DNA of 58,270 bases, taken from assembly GCA_902768785.1 (NCBI GenBank), contig CACXMM010000015.1:1-58270 (forward strand), given 5' to 3'. The DNA comes from an uncultured Prevotellaceae bacterium. Its GTDB lineage: Bacteria; Bacteroidota; Bacteroidia; Bacteroidales; Bacteroidaceae. Positions within the stretch are counted from its first letter, which is position 1. The number at the start of each line of letters is the position of its first letter. A model generated the notes under the pieces. The model searched no databases, was not told the origin of the DNA, and saw nothing but the letters and a program-made list of their open reading frames with translations. The translations under genes were made by a program, and so were the position numbers. Shown one piece after another: positions 35,733 through 44,758 of the stretch.

Positions 35733-38234
35733 TTAAAGCATCACCGTTCCTGTCTTGCGATACAAGGTTTTCACCTTGCCATTTTCCTTGAATTCTCCAG
35801 TCTTCACGGCCACATGGTCTGCCAGTAATGTGCGTGCACGACCTCGTGCCGACGATTCACCTTCGAGTTTGAAGCAGCGCATGATATCTTCGGCTGTGAA
35901 CTCGTCAGGCAGACAATTGAAGGCCTCGATGGTCTTTTGCTTACGACGGGCGTTTGCCGATATGTCGCGCCTCTGGTCATCGAAGTACTTCTCAGCCATG
36001 GCTCCGAAGTAATGACGCTGGCAAGCATATTGGATGTTCACCAGAAGCTCTGCGATTCGCCAATCTACATCGTCAGTCTCGAACTCACCACACCAGTAGT
36101 TACCCTCCTGATGGATGCTGTCCCAGTGGCGCATCACGATGAATGGTGCTGCAAAATTCAGTCCATGATAGGCGCAGCGCTTCAAGAGCATTTCGTCGGC
36201 CTTGGAATCGTTCTCTTTGGCATCGGCCATACGACGGGCTGTCCAGTCGTAGAGTTCATCGACAATCTTCTGCAACGGCAGCTCACCCTTCATGCGATCC
36301 AGTTTGAAAGCCCATTCCTTCATACGACCGTCACTCTCGAAATCCACCCTGCGTTCACGCTCCATCATCTCGAAGTTGGTGCTGGGCAAGGGGATACACG
36401 TCAGGCGCGTTGCCAGTCCAGAACCGAAGTTCTGTTCATTCACCTTCTTCTTCAGTGCAATGGGTGTGCCCGTATAGATATAGTTCCAAGTGACGAAGAA
36501 ATTCTGAACCACAGAGTCGAGATTAGAGTATGCCTGACCATCCTCTTCATTGTGGAAAGCCTTCAGTTCGAGGCTCTGCTTGTCAATCCATGAACCACCC
36601 TTCTGAACAGACAGCGTATTATCCAACTCCGTGTCAAACGTGAGCATGTGCAGCTGCATCTCCTCACCATCCACCACCTCCATGGCGTTCACCATATCCT
36701 GAATGAACTGCGCATTGGAGGTTCGTGCCGGATGCACGCGGAACAGTGCCTTGGGCTTCTGCGGCTTCTCTTTGTTCGCGCCCTTGGTCTTCATCTCCTC
36801 CTTGTAGCGGTTGATGGCTGCGATGCCCGCTTTATCCGCTGCCACCATAGGAGCTGCCAACAGCTTGAACAATCGCGTGGCAAACGACTTCCCACTTGCT
36901 GGATCGCCGATAATCAGCGTCGAGTTGTTCAGACGACGCAACTCCTCAGGACGATGATAGAACCTGTACGTGCAGCGTGTCATGAGTGTCATCAGCAGGC
37001 CGCCAGCCACGAACAGCGCTGCAGGATACTGATTCCTCTTCAGTCCTTTGCAGATGTCACGCAGCAGTGGGAAGTCCTCAAACAGACTCTCTATCTGAGC
37101 GCCCCACTCCCATAGCCAGCGCTCGATGTCGCTGTCCGTCACCGCCGCCGACGCTTGCGAGCCTTGCGTAATCTCGTTCCACGTCTTCCCGCATGCCTCC
37201 TTGATAGCCTCCTGCATGGCCTTACTCGGTTGCTGGGAGAGGTATTTCTTCTCCCTCTCAGCCATGCGTTCAGCGGCTGAGGCCACGGTCTGCTCCACGT
37301 TCTCGTTGCGCTCGCTGATGATCTCCTGCACCCACTTCTGCGCCTTGAGCACCTGCAGGGTCTTCTGCTTATCACCATCGAAGAGCACAAGCAGATCGCT
37401 GGCGAGTTTGAGACTCTCGTTATGTCTGTTGCTGTCTGCCGCACATGGCAACTTGCCAGCGAAACGGCAATCAATGATATGCTGAACATCATAGCTTCTC
37501 CATTTTACATTGACCATTGACGATTGACCATTGGCTACGCCCTCCACTGCGCCAGCATCCATCTGGCCGACATGCCCAGACCCTTGTTGAACACCCTGAT
37601 CGGCCACAACAACAGACTTAGTGTCACCACTATGGCCAGCCCTATACTCAGCATCGTATTTCTCAGCAAATTCTTTGTTCTCATACGTAAACAGTTCTTT
37701 ATCCATGTATAATATATCCGATTCCTTGCAGATGAAGCTCATGCGGCTTGCATCCTTGCAACTTTCGTCAACCGTCAAGCCAAGCACACGGGCCATGGCA
37801 TGCTGGTTGTCGATGAGATTACCCCATTCAGTACGTGCCTTGAACACAATCTTCAGGCCACGTCCAGAGGGTGTGATATAGATGAGGAAAATGCCCAGCT
37901 GCTGTGCCTTCTGTGCAAAGTCGGCGGCAGCAAATTCTTCTCTCTTCGCCCTTAGCTCTTCACTCTCCATGTGGTCTATGTCCATCACCACCAAACCTGT
38001 CAGCCTTGTAGCCGCCTGCTTGCGCCATCGTCCCTTTTTGCCGGTCTTCGAGAGTGTCTCGTCGAACGTGGCCTGGAAGATGAATGCAGGCAGCTTTCGC
38101 TTCAGTGTCTGATCTCCTGTTTCGCGGAACTTGTCGATGTTCTCCGCCCACTGCGTGGCCCTGACGAGCGCATAGAACTGCGCTTCGTCAACGGGCAACG
38201 TAGGATATGCAAAACTTTTCTGATAACTAAACAT
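35733..38234 (-). CDS. VirE-N / DUF3987 primase-helicase-like protein
   Basis: 833 aa from the ATG at 38234 (a GTG two codons upstream is possible). The N-terminal ~200 residues match VirE-N/BT4734-like domains. RLTGLVVMDIDHM and IYITPSGRGLKIVF resemble the DxD and SGxGxH-type regions of primase-polymerase folds. A linker with a heptanucleotide repeat (about 236-245) leads to a DUF3987 P-loop domain with Walker A LIIGDPASGKSFATRLF near residue 445. This suggests a primase-helicase of a mobile or parasitic replicon, as inferred from the domains. It is the last gene of a five-gene operon at the edge of the island. Confidence 0.87.
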   Translation of the reverse strand: MFSYQKSFAYPTLPVDEAQFYALVRATQWAENIDKFRETGDQTLKRKLPAFIFQATFDETLSKTGKKGRWRKQAATRLTGLVVMDIDHMESEELRAKREEFAAADFAQKAQQLGIFLIYITPSGRGLKIVFKARTEWGNLIDNQHAMARVLGLTVDESCKDASRMSFICKESDILYMDKELFTYENKEFAEKYDAEYRAGHSGDTKSVVVADQGVQQGSGHVGQMDAGAVEGVANGQSSMVNVKWRSYDVQHIIDCRFAGKLPCAADSNRHNESLKLASDLLVLFDGDKQKTLQVLKAQKWVQEIISERNENVEQTVASAAERMAEREKKYLSQQPSKAMQEAIKEACGKTWNEITQGSQASAAVTDSDIERWLWEWGAQIESLFEDFPLLRDICKGLKRNQYPAALFVAGGLLMTLMTRCTYRFYHRPEELRRLNNSTLIIGDPASGKSFATRLFKLLAAPMVAADKAGIAAINRYKEEMKTKGANKEKPQKPKALFRVHPARTSNAQFIQDMVNAMEVVDGEEMQLHMLTFDTELDNTLSVQKGGSWIDKQSLELKAFHNEEDGQAYSNLDSVVQNFFVTWNYIYTGTPIALKKKVNEQNFGSGLATRLTCIPLPSTNFEMMERERRVDFESDGRMKEWAFKLDRMKGELPLQKIVDELYDWTARRMADAKENDSKADEMLLKRCAYHGLNFAAPFIVMRHWDSIHQEGNYWCGEFETDDVDWRIAELLVNIQYACQRHYFGAMAEKYFDDQRRDISANARRKQKTIEAFNCLPDEFTAEDIMRCFKLEGESSARGRARTLLADHVAVKTGEFKENGKVKTLYRKTGTVML
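37508..37535. repeat. Heptanucleotide tandem array inside the DUF3987 gene
   Basis: CATTGAC, CATTGAC, GATTGAC, CATTGGC. It encodes ANGQSSMVNV in the linker between the primase-like and P-loop domains. Confidence 0.8.
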
Positions 38235-38245
38235 ACGCACTCAGG

Positions 38246-38569
38246 TTAAACTCTGTCTAATATTTCTTCCACTTCCAACACTTCCATCGAAGACTTCAGC
38301 TCGCGATGCATCACCACGTCCACCATGCGGCGGCCCAGTGCCTTCTTCACGCTGCTGAAGAACTTGTAGCGCTGCGGCGACTCCTTCAGCCAGCCATTCT
38401 CCAACTGGCACACCACTCGTTCGTGACGGTTACGCGGCTGACGGTTGTATGCCTTAAAGGTTAAACGACCTGTCTCCTCATCAATATAGAGGACACCTTC
38501 CACTCTCTTGCCCGCGATGAGCTTCGTCATCTGTTCCAGGGCATTCAAAATCCAAATGTTCTTTCGCAT
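38246..38569 (-). CDS. Small protein next to the DUF3987 gene, unknown function
   Basis: 107 aa from the ATG at 38569 (MRKNIWILNALEQMTKLIAG). It is basic (RQPRNRHERVV, KKALGRRMVD), which would fit nucleic-acid binding. No motif is recognised. It ends 11 nt before the DUF3987 start, so the two are co-transcribed and likely work together. Confidence 0.65.
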   Translation of the reverse strand: MRKNIWILNALEQMTKLIAGKRVEGVLYIDEETGRLTFKAYNRQPRNRHERVVCQLENGWLKESPQRYKFFSSVKKALGRRMVDVVMHRELKSSMEVLEVEEILDRV

Positions 38570-38666
38570 AATTTGTCGAATTATGAGCATCGGAAAGCGA
38601 AGTTTTAGTTGAGCTCATTCGTACGTACACATTTCCTCGCTCATCCTCCGACTCGGTTATTACTGT

Positions 38667-39140
38667 TTATTGCTTATCTCTTGCTTCGTTGGGTCCGTAT
38701 TTGCTCATCATGTATTTCATGTGATCAGCAAACATCAGTTCCGGCATATCCTCCTTCAGCATCTTGCTGATCGTCTTGAAATGATGTTGCGCCATCGCAC
38801 TCCTGAACGTCATCTGCTTACCAGTCATCATATACACCAGCAGCGCATACGCCATGGCCGCACGATCCAGTGGGTGATAACACTTCAGCATCTTCGCCAC
38901 CTTCTTACGACTCTGCTCAGTGAGCCAGAGGTAAAGCAGCTTCACCATCATCTGGGTGGCCATCGTGGTCTCCCATGAGCCCATCGACTCCTCACCGTTC
39001 GTTTTCTCTACCCAGGGAGCCAGATACCGCAACATCTGACTGACCTCCGAATTCTCACTTACCTGCTCCTCCTGTTTCTGGAGTTCGATGCCTTCTTGCT
39101 GTGCAGGAAGGACTTCTTTCAAAATTTTTTCTTCTTTCAT
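38667..39140 (-). CDS. Unknown protein of the DUF3987 operon
   Basis: 157 aa, soluble and probably helical. The N-terminus is Glu/Gln-rich (EGIELQKQEEQVSEN); the rest has Met-rich helices (TQMMVKLLYLWLTEQ, AMAYALLVYMMTG). Not recognised. It is preceded by a 180-bp gap containing a long inverted repeat. Confidence 0.6.
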   Translation of the reverse strand: MKEEKILKEVLPAQQEGIELQKQEEQVSENSEVSQMLRYLAPWVEKTNGEESMGSWETTMATQMMVKLLYLWLTEQSRKKVAKMLKCYHPLDRAAMAYALLVYMMTGKQMTFRSAMAQHHFKTISKMLKEDMPELMFADHMKYMMSKYGPNEARDKQ

Positions 39141-39227
39141 TTTTTAGAAATTTGTTTAATGATTCATGAGAAATCCCGAGTGGAAATCTCTGGTGCAAAT
39201 ATTCTAAAAAACTAAAGGTGAAAACAA

Positions 39228-39288
39228 AGTTATCCAGAAAAACTTTGTATCGCTAATCAGCTGATAATCAAAGCTTTCCTGGATAACT
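39228..39288. other. Inverted repeat with DnaA-box-like arms
   Basis: AGTTATCCAG (39228-39237) and CTGGATAACT (39279-39288) form a perfect 10-bp inverted repeat around a 41-nt centre that itself contains ATCAGCTGAT. Each arm differs from the DnaA box TTATCCACA at one position if read as TTATCCAGA. On the minus strand the stem is followed by TTTGTTTTC, so it may instead be a terminator for the 39319-40134 gene. Confidence 0.45.
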
Positions 39289-39318
39289 CTAAATAACTCG
39301 AAAGTAACTTACGGTAAT

Positions 39319-40134
39319 CTAATTCGTATGTTTCTTCAAAAGGCCCTCGAAGGTGCCCAGAAACACGTTCTGGTCGATGGTGGTCTTCTTGTCGCTGAGC
39401 CTCGCCTTCACAGTCTGGGCATTGTCGTAATACCCCTGAAAGGCAAAGACGATGTCTGCCATCTGCAGGTTCGTATCGTTGATGAGGTGCATTCTGATGA
39501 CATGTCCGATGAAGAAGCACACCCTCTTCACTTGCACACAGTTCATCGAGCCGCCCAGAAACTCCTTCAGCTTCTGCTCGTACAGGTTCACCATGTCGTC
39601 CATCGCCTTGCAAAACGCCTCCGCATCAATATGAAAGATGTACGAGCCGGCATGCCCTTTGGCACTCGTTTCTATCCGCTGTCCGTTCTTCATAGCTGCC
39701 TTACGCATGATGGCTTTCACCCTGTCAGCAAAAGTCTCCTGGGCGATAGGAGCCGCAACTGTCTTGACTGGCTTCTCAGTCTTCTCCTTGGCCACAATCT
39801 TCCTCGTCACTTTCGCAAGGCCAGCCTCTACATGCTGCTCCAACCACACCAGCGAAAGCATTCCGATGGTCTGGTTCTTCAGCTTGGGCATCGACAGCTC
39901 GGCTATATCCCAAACCTCCCTGACCACAAGATCCACCCGATGATTGTAGGAATCCCAGAAGCCGTAGGTCACCCCCCTTCCCAGCTTTTCATAGGCTATG
40001 GTACGGAGCGTTCCGACATCGTCAGGCGTTGAGTTCTGGAGCTTATCCAACTGGCACAACCAGATTTCATCGCCCTTCAGAGCCTTCAGCCAGTCATCTG
40101 AAGAGCGATAATATGAACGATCGTTGATAATCAT
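39319..40134 (-). CDS. Unknown protein of the DUF3987 operon
   Basis: 271 aa. The N-terminal half contains IWLCQLDKLQNSTPDDVGTL and GFWDSYNHRVDLVV; the middle is a Lys-rich linker (AKEKTEKPVKTV). The C-terminal half (FHIDAEAFCKAMDDMVNLYEQKLKEF...CVQVKRVCFFIGHVI) looks helical. No family is recognised. The start overlaps the stop of the upstream gene by 4 nt, indicating coupling. Confidence 0.65.
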   Translation of the reverse strand: MIINDRSYYRSSDDWLKALKGDEIWLCQLDKLQNSTPDDVGTLRTIAYEKLGRGVTYGFWDSYNHRVDLVVREVWDIAELSMPKLKNQTIGMLSLVWLEQHVEAGLAKVTRKIVAKEKTEKPVKTVAAPIAQETFADRVKAIMRKAAMKNGQRIETSAKGHAGSYIFHIDAEAFCKAMDDMVNLYEQKLKEFLGGSMNCVQVKRVCFFIGHVIRMHLINDTNLQMADIVFAFQGYYDNAQTVKARLSDKKTTIDQNVFLGTFEGLLKKHTN

Positions 40135-41156
40135 AGGGCTTCGTCCTCCTCACGCCACCAACCATGTCCACAACGATGGCCATGTTCCATCAGATAACTG
40201 AACGCCAACGAGTCATCAGCCAACCACCCTTGGGGCAGATACTGGTCGCGCACCTCACGAATCTTGTTGGCAAAGCGCTCCAGAATCTCTGCCGTCTTGC
40301 GTTTCACCGACTTAGGCAGGTCGTCCCACGAGGTACCCATGTAATTGTGCTCATTCTTCGTCAGCTGACCGTATAGTTGCGTGTCCATATAATCGTAGAG
40401 CTCCTGAGCGGCCTTCAGCACCCTTTTGTTGAACTGATAGGGTATCGCACCAAACAGCTCGTCGTGCAGCATCACCAGGTCGGGCCTCAGTTTCAACTTT
40501 CGTCCGCGCCACCAGTGTCTCTCTATCCGCAGCATCTCGTCGAGGAGGATCTTCACGTATTCGCGAGGGGGGATCGTCGTCGAGTAAGGTATTCCCACCA
40601 GCTGCCGATACTTCAGCGAGTAGAGATCGGCCAGCTCGTCTTGTGCTGGCAGGTAATGTCCAAACGCATACACGTTGATGGCATGTTTCTTCAGGATGTA
40701 GGTTGTGTGCATGGCTATCTGTTCATATTCTGTGGTGGTAAGCCACTCCACCAGTTGCTTGTTCATCACCCATAGATGGTCCTTGACGCCGAAGGCCTTC
40801 TTCAGGTCGAACGAATAATGCAGACTCAGGTCGTGACAAAGACCAGCAATCTCCAGTATCAGGCGCAGGTGCCCCATCTCCCTGTCTGTCAGTCCTTGCT
40901 GTTCCTGCGGCGACAGCAGCGGGTGGGGGGGCATCATCAGTTGCCTGCCTTCATCTGCCGTCCAGAACATATCCGACAGCCACATGGCCAAGGGATCGTT
41001 CCCCATCTTTTCTGTCAGCAACCGCTCTACCTGCAGGAGCCTGAAAGTCCTGCGTGCGTCACCCTCCAGCTTGCTTGCAGCTGAGAGGTTAACGCCCTTG
41101 AAGAAATCCTTCTTGATCTGTGCCAGCATCCCACTGGCCGTCATTCCTTTCCTCAT
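40131..41156 (-). CDS. Unknown protein, first gene of the DUF3987 operon
   Basis: 341 aa, soluble. It is rich in charged and aromatic residues (IERHWWRGRKLKLRPDLVML, MEHGHRCGHGWWREEDEAL) with a HCGHGWW-like His/Cys/Trp C-terminal cluster. Sections such as LICHD-like LAGLCHDLSLHYSFDLKKAF are helical. No known fold is recognised. A TACCTTTG box lies about 225 nt upstream (41381-41388). Confidence 0.65.
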   Translation of the reverse strand: MRKGMTASGMLAQIKKDFFKGVNLSAASKLEGDARRTFRLLQVERLLTEKMGNDPLAMWLSDMFWTADEGRQLMMPPHPLLSPQEQQGLTDREMGHLRLILEIAGLCHDLSLHYSFDLKKAFGVKDHLWVMNKQLVEWLTTTEYEQIAMHTTYILKKHAINVYAFGHYLPAQDELADLYSLKYRQLVGIPYSTTIPPREYVKILLDEMLRIERHWWRGRKLKLRPDLVMLHDELFGAIPYQFNKRVLKAAQELYDYMDTQLYGQLTKNEHNYMGTSWDDLPKSVKRKTAEILERFANKIREVRDQYLPQGWLADDSLAFSYLMEHGHRCGHGWWREEDEAL

Positions 41157-41548
41157 CGTTATATTCTATACTCTATGTTTTGGTTGTTAATGTTTTTCTT
41201 CCTTTACTGCACTATGTGCAGAACCATTGGTCGGCTCTATAAGGAACCAACACATTGAACACCACATTCAGTTATTTTATTTAGTTGATAATACGAATAG
41301 TTGATGCAGTATATGAAAAGCAACCACAATCGTTTATTATGTTTTTATTACAGTTATTCTGTTGTATCTTAATTCGTATGCAAAGGTAAGCATTTCTTTC
41401 GAGTAAACCAAAAGTTCTCCTCAGATTTTGACTGTTACCGTTAGTGTAGCCTTTGGAGGCTTGTCATTATGGATTTCTCTCAGCACAAGCCTCGGCTTGT
41501 ATGCAGTAAATCCTCTTGACGTGACGTAAAGTATATTCTTGTACTTTA
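41157..41548. other. Intergenic region between the two island operons
   Basis: No gene is seen. It contains a minus-strand TACCTTTG (41381-41388), a CTGCAC/GTGCAG hairpin near 41207-41221 and a hairpin ACAAGCC-TC-GGCTTGT (41485-41500) downstream of the AAA+ gene. Confidence 0.5.
41381..41388 (-). promoter_or_regulatory. -7 box (TACCTTTG) of the DUF3987 operon
   Basis: Minus-strand TACCTTTG, giving a leader of about 220 nt. Confidence 0.5.
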
Positions 41549-43219
41549 TTAATTAACAAATCCAATTCTTTTATTAATAGAATTCCTGATCTTTTCACTT
41601 TGACAATAAGACCTAACGTGTGAAATATCTTGATTGTGTCCATAGAGAATACTGTCAACAATCTGTTTTCGTGCAATATTCTCAATCTGACCGCCACTGA
41701 AATCATAGCTCTCTGCAAGACTTCTCGCTTCTTCACAACTAAGGGAGGGTAACATGGCGTTCCAAATTTTTTTTCTGGTGGCCACAGTTGGTTTATCAAA
41801 ACATATTTTATAAAGGAAACGCCGTTCGAATGCTGAATCCAAATTATTTGTGAGGTTGGTTGTGGCAATCATTATTCCAGAGAGATTTTCCATAGCCTGA
41901 AGAATAATATTCTGACAGGCATTCTCCATCTTGTCAACAGCCGCATCGGTATTGTTTGAGCGTTTGTTTATAATGGCATCTGCCTCGTTGAAAAGTAGGA
42001 TAGGACAAATATCATACTTTTTGACCATTGCCTCGTACTTACTGAAAAGTCCCTGTATCTTTTTCTCGCTCTCACCAACCCACTTTGATTTCATTTCGGA
42101 TATATTGACTTGAAAGATTGGTCGTCCAGTCTTACGACTCAGTTGTAGCACAGTTTCTGTCTTTCCTGTACCAGGGGAACCATAGAAGAGACAAGTGAAG
42201 CCAGTACGCATATTTGCTTCTTTAAGCCGTAGCTGAATATCCTTGAACCTATCTATTGATAGTAGTTTTGTTAAGCGTTCTATCTCTTCTAATTCACGTT
42301 CATTGTAGTACATGCGCTTTTCTACGATAACATTTGGCATAAGTAATGAGTTACTTATGGTTTCGTGCTTTATATCGATATGTTCCTTAAGTTCTACAAG
42401 AGTAGTTTCTAATATCTTATCTGTAAGACAGAATTTGTCTGGTTCAACCATGCCATTAACGGTGTAGTTCTCTATCCACCCCTTTTTTATCAATATACAA
42501 GTATTGGCATTTAGAACGAATATGAAAGACTTGATGCCTGATTCTTCAGGGAGGATTCGTAAAATCTCAGCAGACGAAATATAATCAGAATTGTTTTCTA
42601 TCTTATCCATCACTGTGAGTAGAATCACCATCATGGCAAGGTCGTTCAGTCCAGAGGTCAGCAAGTCTTTTGAAAATGTCAGATGTTTTGTTGACTCCAA
42701 GAGTCGTCTGACGTTTTTAACTATGTCTTCATAGAGCCTTTCATCGCGTTTTAGCATCTCTATCCATTTGGTAATTTTTGTATAGACATCGTATGCCGTG
42801 TAGTTTTCATATTTCTTGGGTGTATATGGAATATTATCTATGATAGCCTCCATAAACTCATCACGAATGCGGTATTCTAAGGAATATCTTGCCATACTCC
42901 ATTGCACGAAGTGCCTATAATGTAAATCATTAAGTTCTTCTTTATGTATTCGAAATCTGATTGGAGAACATTTTGTATAGCTTGACATATCGTATAGGGA
43001 TTTAGCTTCATCGCTATTTGCAAGTATAGCAAGCATAATCGACTGAAAAGGTGTAATGTTTAATTCCTTGCTAACAAAACTGATAGCGTCATTGCATGTA
43101 TCGTAGAACTCTGGTGAAAGTTTACTATCGCAAGATTTCTCATATATCATCTCAAATGCAGAGGCCAGAGTAAAACTCTCAAGTTCCTTTTTTATCAATT
43201 TCCTTTCTTTCTTTACCAT
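41549..43219 (-). CDS. AAA+ ATPase, third gene of the sigma-factor triad
   Basis: 556 aa from the ATG at 43219. The N-terminal ~320 residues are helical and unassigned. The C-terminal AAA+ module has Walker A YGSPGTGKTETV (about 345-352), the pore-loop-like SKWVGESEKKIQ, Walker B ILLFNEADA (the usual Asp is Asn), sensor-1 ATTNLT and the arginine finger ERRF. SKWVGESEK is typical of the classical/FtsH-Cdc48 clade. The D-to-N change before the catalytic Glu still allows hydrolysis in principle. The gene starts 26 nt after the sigma-factor gene; function unknown. Confidence 0.88.
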   Translation of the reverse strand: MVKKERKLIKKELESFTLASAFEMIYEKSCDSKLSPEFYDTCNDAISFVSKELNITPFQSIMLAILANSDEAKSLYDMSSYTKCSPIRFRIHKEELNDLHYRHFVQWSMARYSLEYRIRDEFMEAIIDNIPYTPKKYENYTAYDVYTKITKWIEMLKRDERLYEDIVKNVRRLLESTKHLTFSKDLLTSGLNDLAMMVILLTVMDKIENNSDYISSAEILRILPEESGIKSFIFVLNANTCILIKKGWIENYTVNGMVEPDKFCLTDKILETTLVELKEHIDIKHETISNSLLMPNVIVEKRMYYNERELEEIERLTKLLSIDRFKDIQLRLKEANMRTGFTCLFYGSPGTGKTETVLQLSRKTGRPIFQVNISEMKSKWVGESEKKIQGLFSKYEAMVKKYDICPILLFNEADAIINKRSNNTDAAVDKMENACQNIILQAMENLSGIMIATTNLTNNLDSAFERRFLYKICFDKPTVATRKKIWNAMLPSLSCEEARSLAESYDFSGGQIENIARKQIVDSILYGHNQDISHVRSYCQSEKIRNSINKRIGFVN

Positions 43220-43245
43220 AATCAATATTTTTATTGAAAAAATTA

Positions 43246-44109
43246 TCAAATGTATTGTACCAATCTTCCAATCTTATTGGAACGTCGAATTGTCCTGAGA
43301 GCCTTTTCACGTATCTGACGGACACGTTCTCTGGATAAACCGAGTGAGACGCCAATATCTTCAAGCCCTTCCTCCTTACAACCAATGCCGAAACTACGTA
43401 ATATTATTTCTCTTTCTTTGGCTGTAAGAATATGGTTGAGTATAGCTGCTATATCCTGATGGAGAGATTCCTTGTCTAATGAATCGTCAGTTCTATAACG
43501 AGAAGGCACAAGGTCGCCGACGGAGGTATCTGTATCTTCAGAGAGTGGCGCATCCATAGACAATGTCATGTAGTTTTGCTCAATAAGCATACTTGCCTTG
43601 TACTCACTGATGTCTGCAAACTCAGCAAACTCCGCTGGCGTTGGTTCCCTTTGGTCCTTTTGTATCGTTTTATTCATCAGAATGAAATACTTGTTTAGGA
43701 GTGCTTGCTGGTTAAGAGGTAACCTGATGGCTCTGCCATTCTCACAGATAGCAGAGGAGATGGACTGACGGATCCACCATACGGCATACGATATGAACTT
43801 GAAGCCCCGTGTGTCATCAAAAAGCTCTGCTGCCTTGATAAGACCGATGTTTCCCTCAGAAATTAGGTCAGAGAGGTCCATATTGGACTGATGATACTGA
43901 TTGGCTACAGAGATAACAAAGCGAAGATTTGCTTCTATAAGCCTTTGACGTGCCTTGTCTGCCTCCTTACCGCCTTGTCTAATTCTTTGTGCGAGTGTCT
44001 CCTCTTCATCTACTGTTGCCATAGGATAACGATTTACTTCTTTGAGATAATTGTTTACTGAAATGTTGTTGCGTTCGGTAATTTTCTTGGTATTTTTGAA
44101 TTGTCTCAT
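43246..44109 (-). CDS. Alternative sigma-70 factor (RpoD-like, short)
   Basis: 287 aa. No region 1.1. Regions 1.2-2.4: YLKEVNRYPMATVDEEETLAQRI, EANLRFVISVANQY, DLISEGNIGLIKAAELFD, FKFISYAVWWIRQSI. Region 3 follows, then region 4 with ERVRQIREKALRTIRRS. It follows the Bacteroidetes RpoD layout but differs at many positions (for example SSAICENGRAIRLPLNQQAL), so it is probably a paralogue of the housekeeping factor and not the main sigma. It lies between an unknown gene and an AAA+ ATPase, both in the same direction. Confidence 0.9.
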   Translation of the reverse strand: MRQFKNTKKITERNNISVNNYLKEVNRYPMATVDEEETLAQRIRQGGKEADKARQRLIEANLRFVISVANQYHQSNMDLSDLISEGNIGLIKAAELFDDTRGFKFISYAVWWIRQSISSAICENGRAIRLPLNQQALLNKYFILMNKTIQKDQREPTPAEFAEFADISEYKASMLIEQNYMTLSMDAPLSEDTDTSVGDLVPSRYRTDDSLDKESLHQDIAAILNHILTAKEREIILRSFGIGCKEEGLEDIGVSLGLSRERVRQIREKALRTIRRSNKIGRLVQYI

Positions 44110-44124
44110 TAATTGCTGGATTTT

Positions 44125-44625
44125 TTATGATTTAACCACTCTACGAATTACTATTCTTACATTCTTCAGTTTGAGTAGAGGTTGACCAAGGTATGAAGAA
44201 ATCTCGTATCCATTTGCTTTTATCCAGTTAATGGCTTGATTCCTAATTTCGTTATCATAGGCGATAGTCACTTGTAGAGGCTGCTGTGCCGTAAATATGT
44301 CTGGATTATAGGTGGTGCTGTTTGGTTGAGTTGCGGTAATGCCGAGGATAAATGGTACGAGGGAACCATTCAGGGAGCACTTGTCCGCTTCCTGCTCATA
44401 GCCCAGTTCCTTCTGTATTCCTTCTACTATTTTTGCCAAGTCGAGCAAGGCATCCGTTAGACCTTTTTGGCAGATGGCATCCAGTTCATTGGTCAATTTC
44501 TGTTCCATCTCCATAATCTCGATACTCTTTTGCTTTCTCATGTATTCCACCTGAAAACGGAATGATTCATTCTTTGCTCGTGTAGCCAATAGAGCCTTGC
44601 GCTTCTGATCTTTGTTCTTACTCAT
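44125..44625 (-). CDS. Unknown protein, first gene of the sigma-factor triad
   Basis: 166 aa. A basic N-terminus (MSKNKDQKRKALLATRAKN) is followed by a long helical or coiled-coil part (MRKQKSIEIMEMEQKLTNELDAICQKG). The C-terminal half is beta-like (QVTIAYDNEIRNQAINWIKANGYEISSYLGQP, NVRIVIRRVV). No family is recognised. It ends 15 nt before the sigma-factor gene. Confidence 0.65.
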   Translation of the reverse strand: MSKNKDQKRKALLATRAKNESFRFQVEYMRKQKSIEIMEMEQKLTNELDAICQKGLTDALLDLAKIVEGIQKELGYEQEADKCSLNGSLVPFILGITATQPNSTTYNPDIFTAQQPLQVTIAYDNEIRNQAINWIKANGYEISSYLGQPLLKLKNVRIVIRRVVKS

Positions 44626-44705
44626 GATTATTGAAATTACATATAGTTAAGAGGAATAGCCCTCCATATATATGTATCTTTATACGAAAGAAAAGGCACA
44701 AAAAA

Positions 44706-44737
44706 GGCGTTTTTGCCTGTTGATGTGCAAAAACGCC
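44706..44737 (-). terminator. Rho-independent terminator after the nuclease gene
   Basis: GGCGTTTTTGC (44706-44716) and GCAAAAACGCC (44727-44737) form a perfect 11-bp stem. On the minus strand TTTTTTGTGCC follows. It separates the nuclease/WYL unit from the sigma-factor triad. Confidence 0.8.
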
Positions 44738-44758
44738 GCAGAAGATAGGGCAAAAATG

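Noticed and set aside
44640-44705. Possible promoter for the sigma-factor triad
   Set aside because: No TAnnTTTG match could be placed with confidence, so no promoter is listed.
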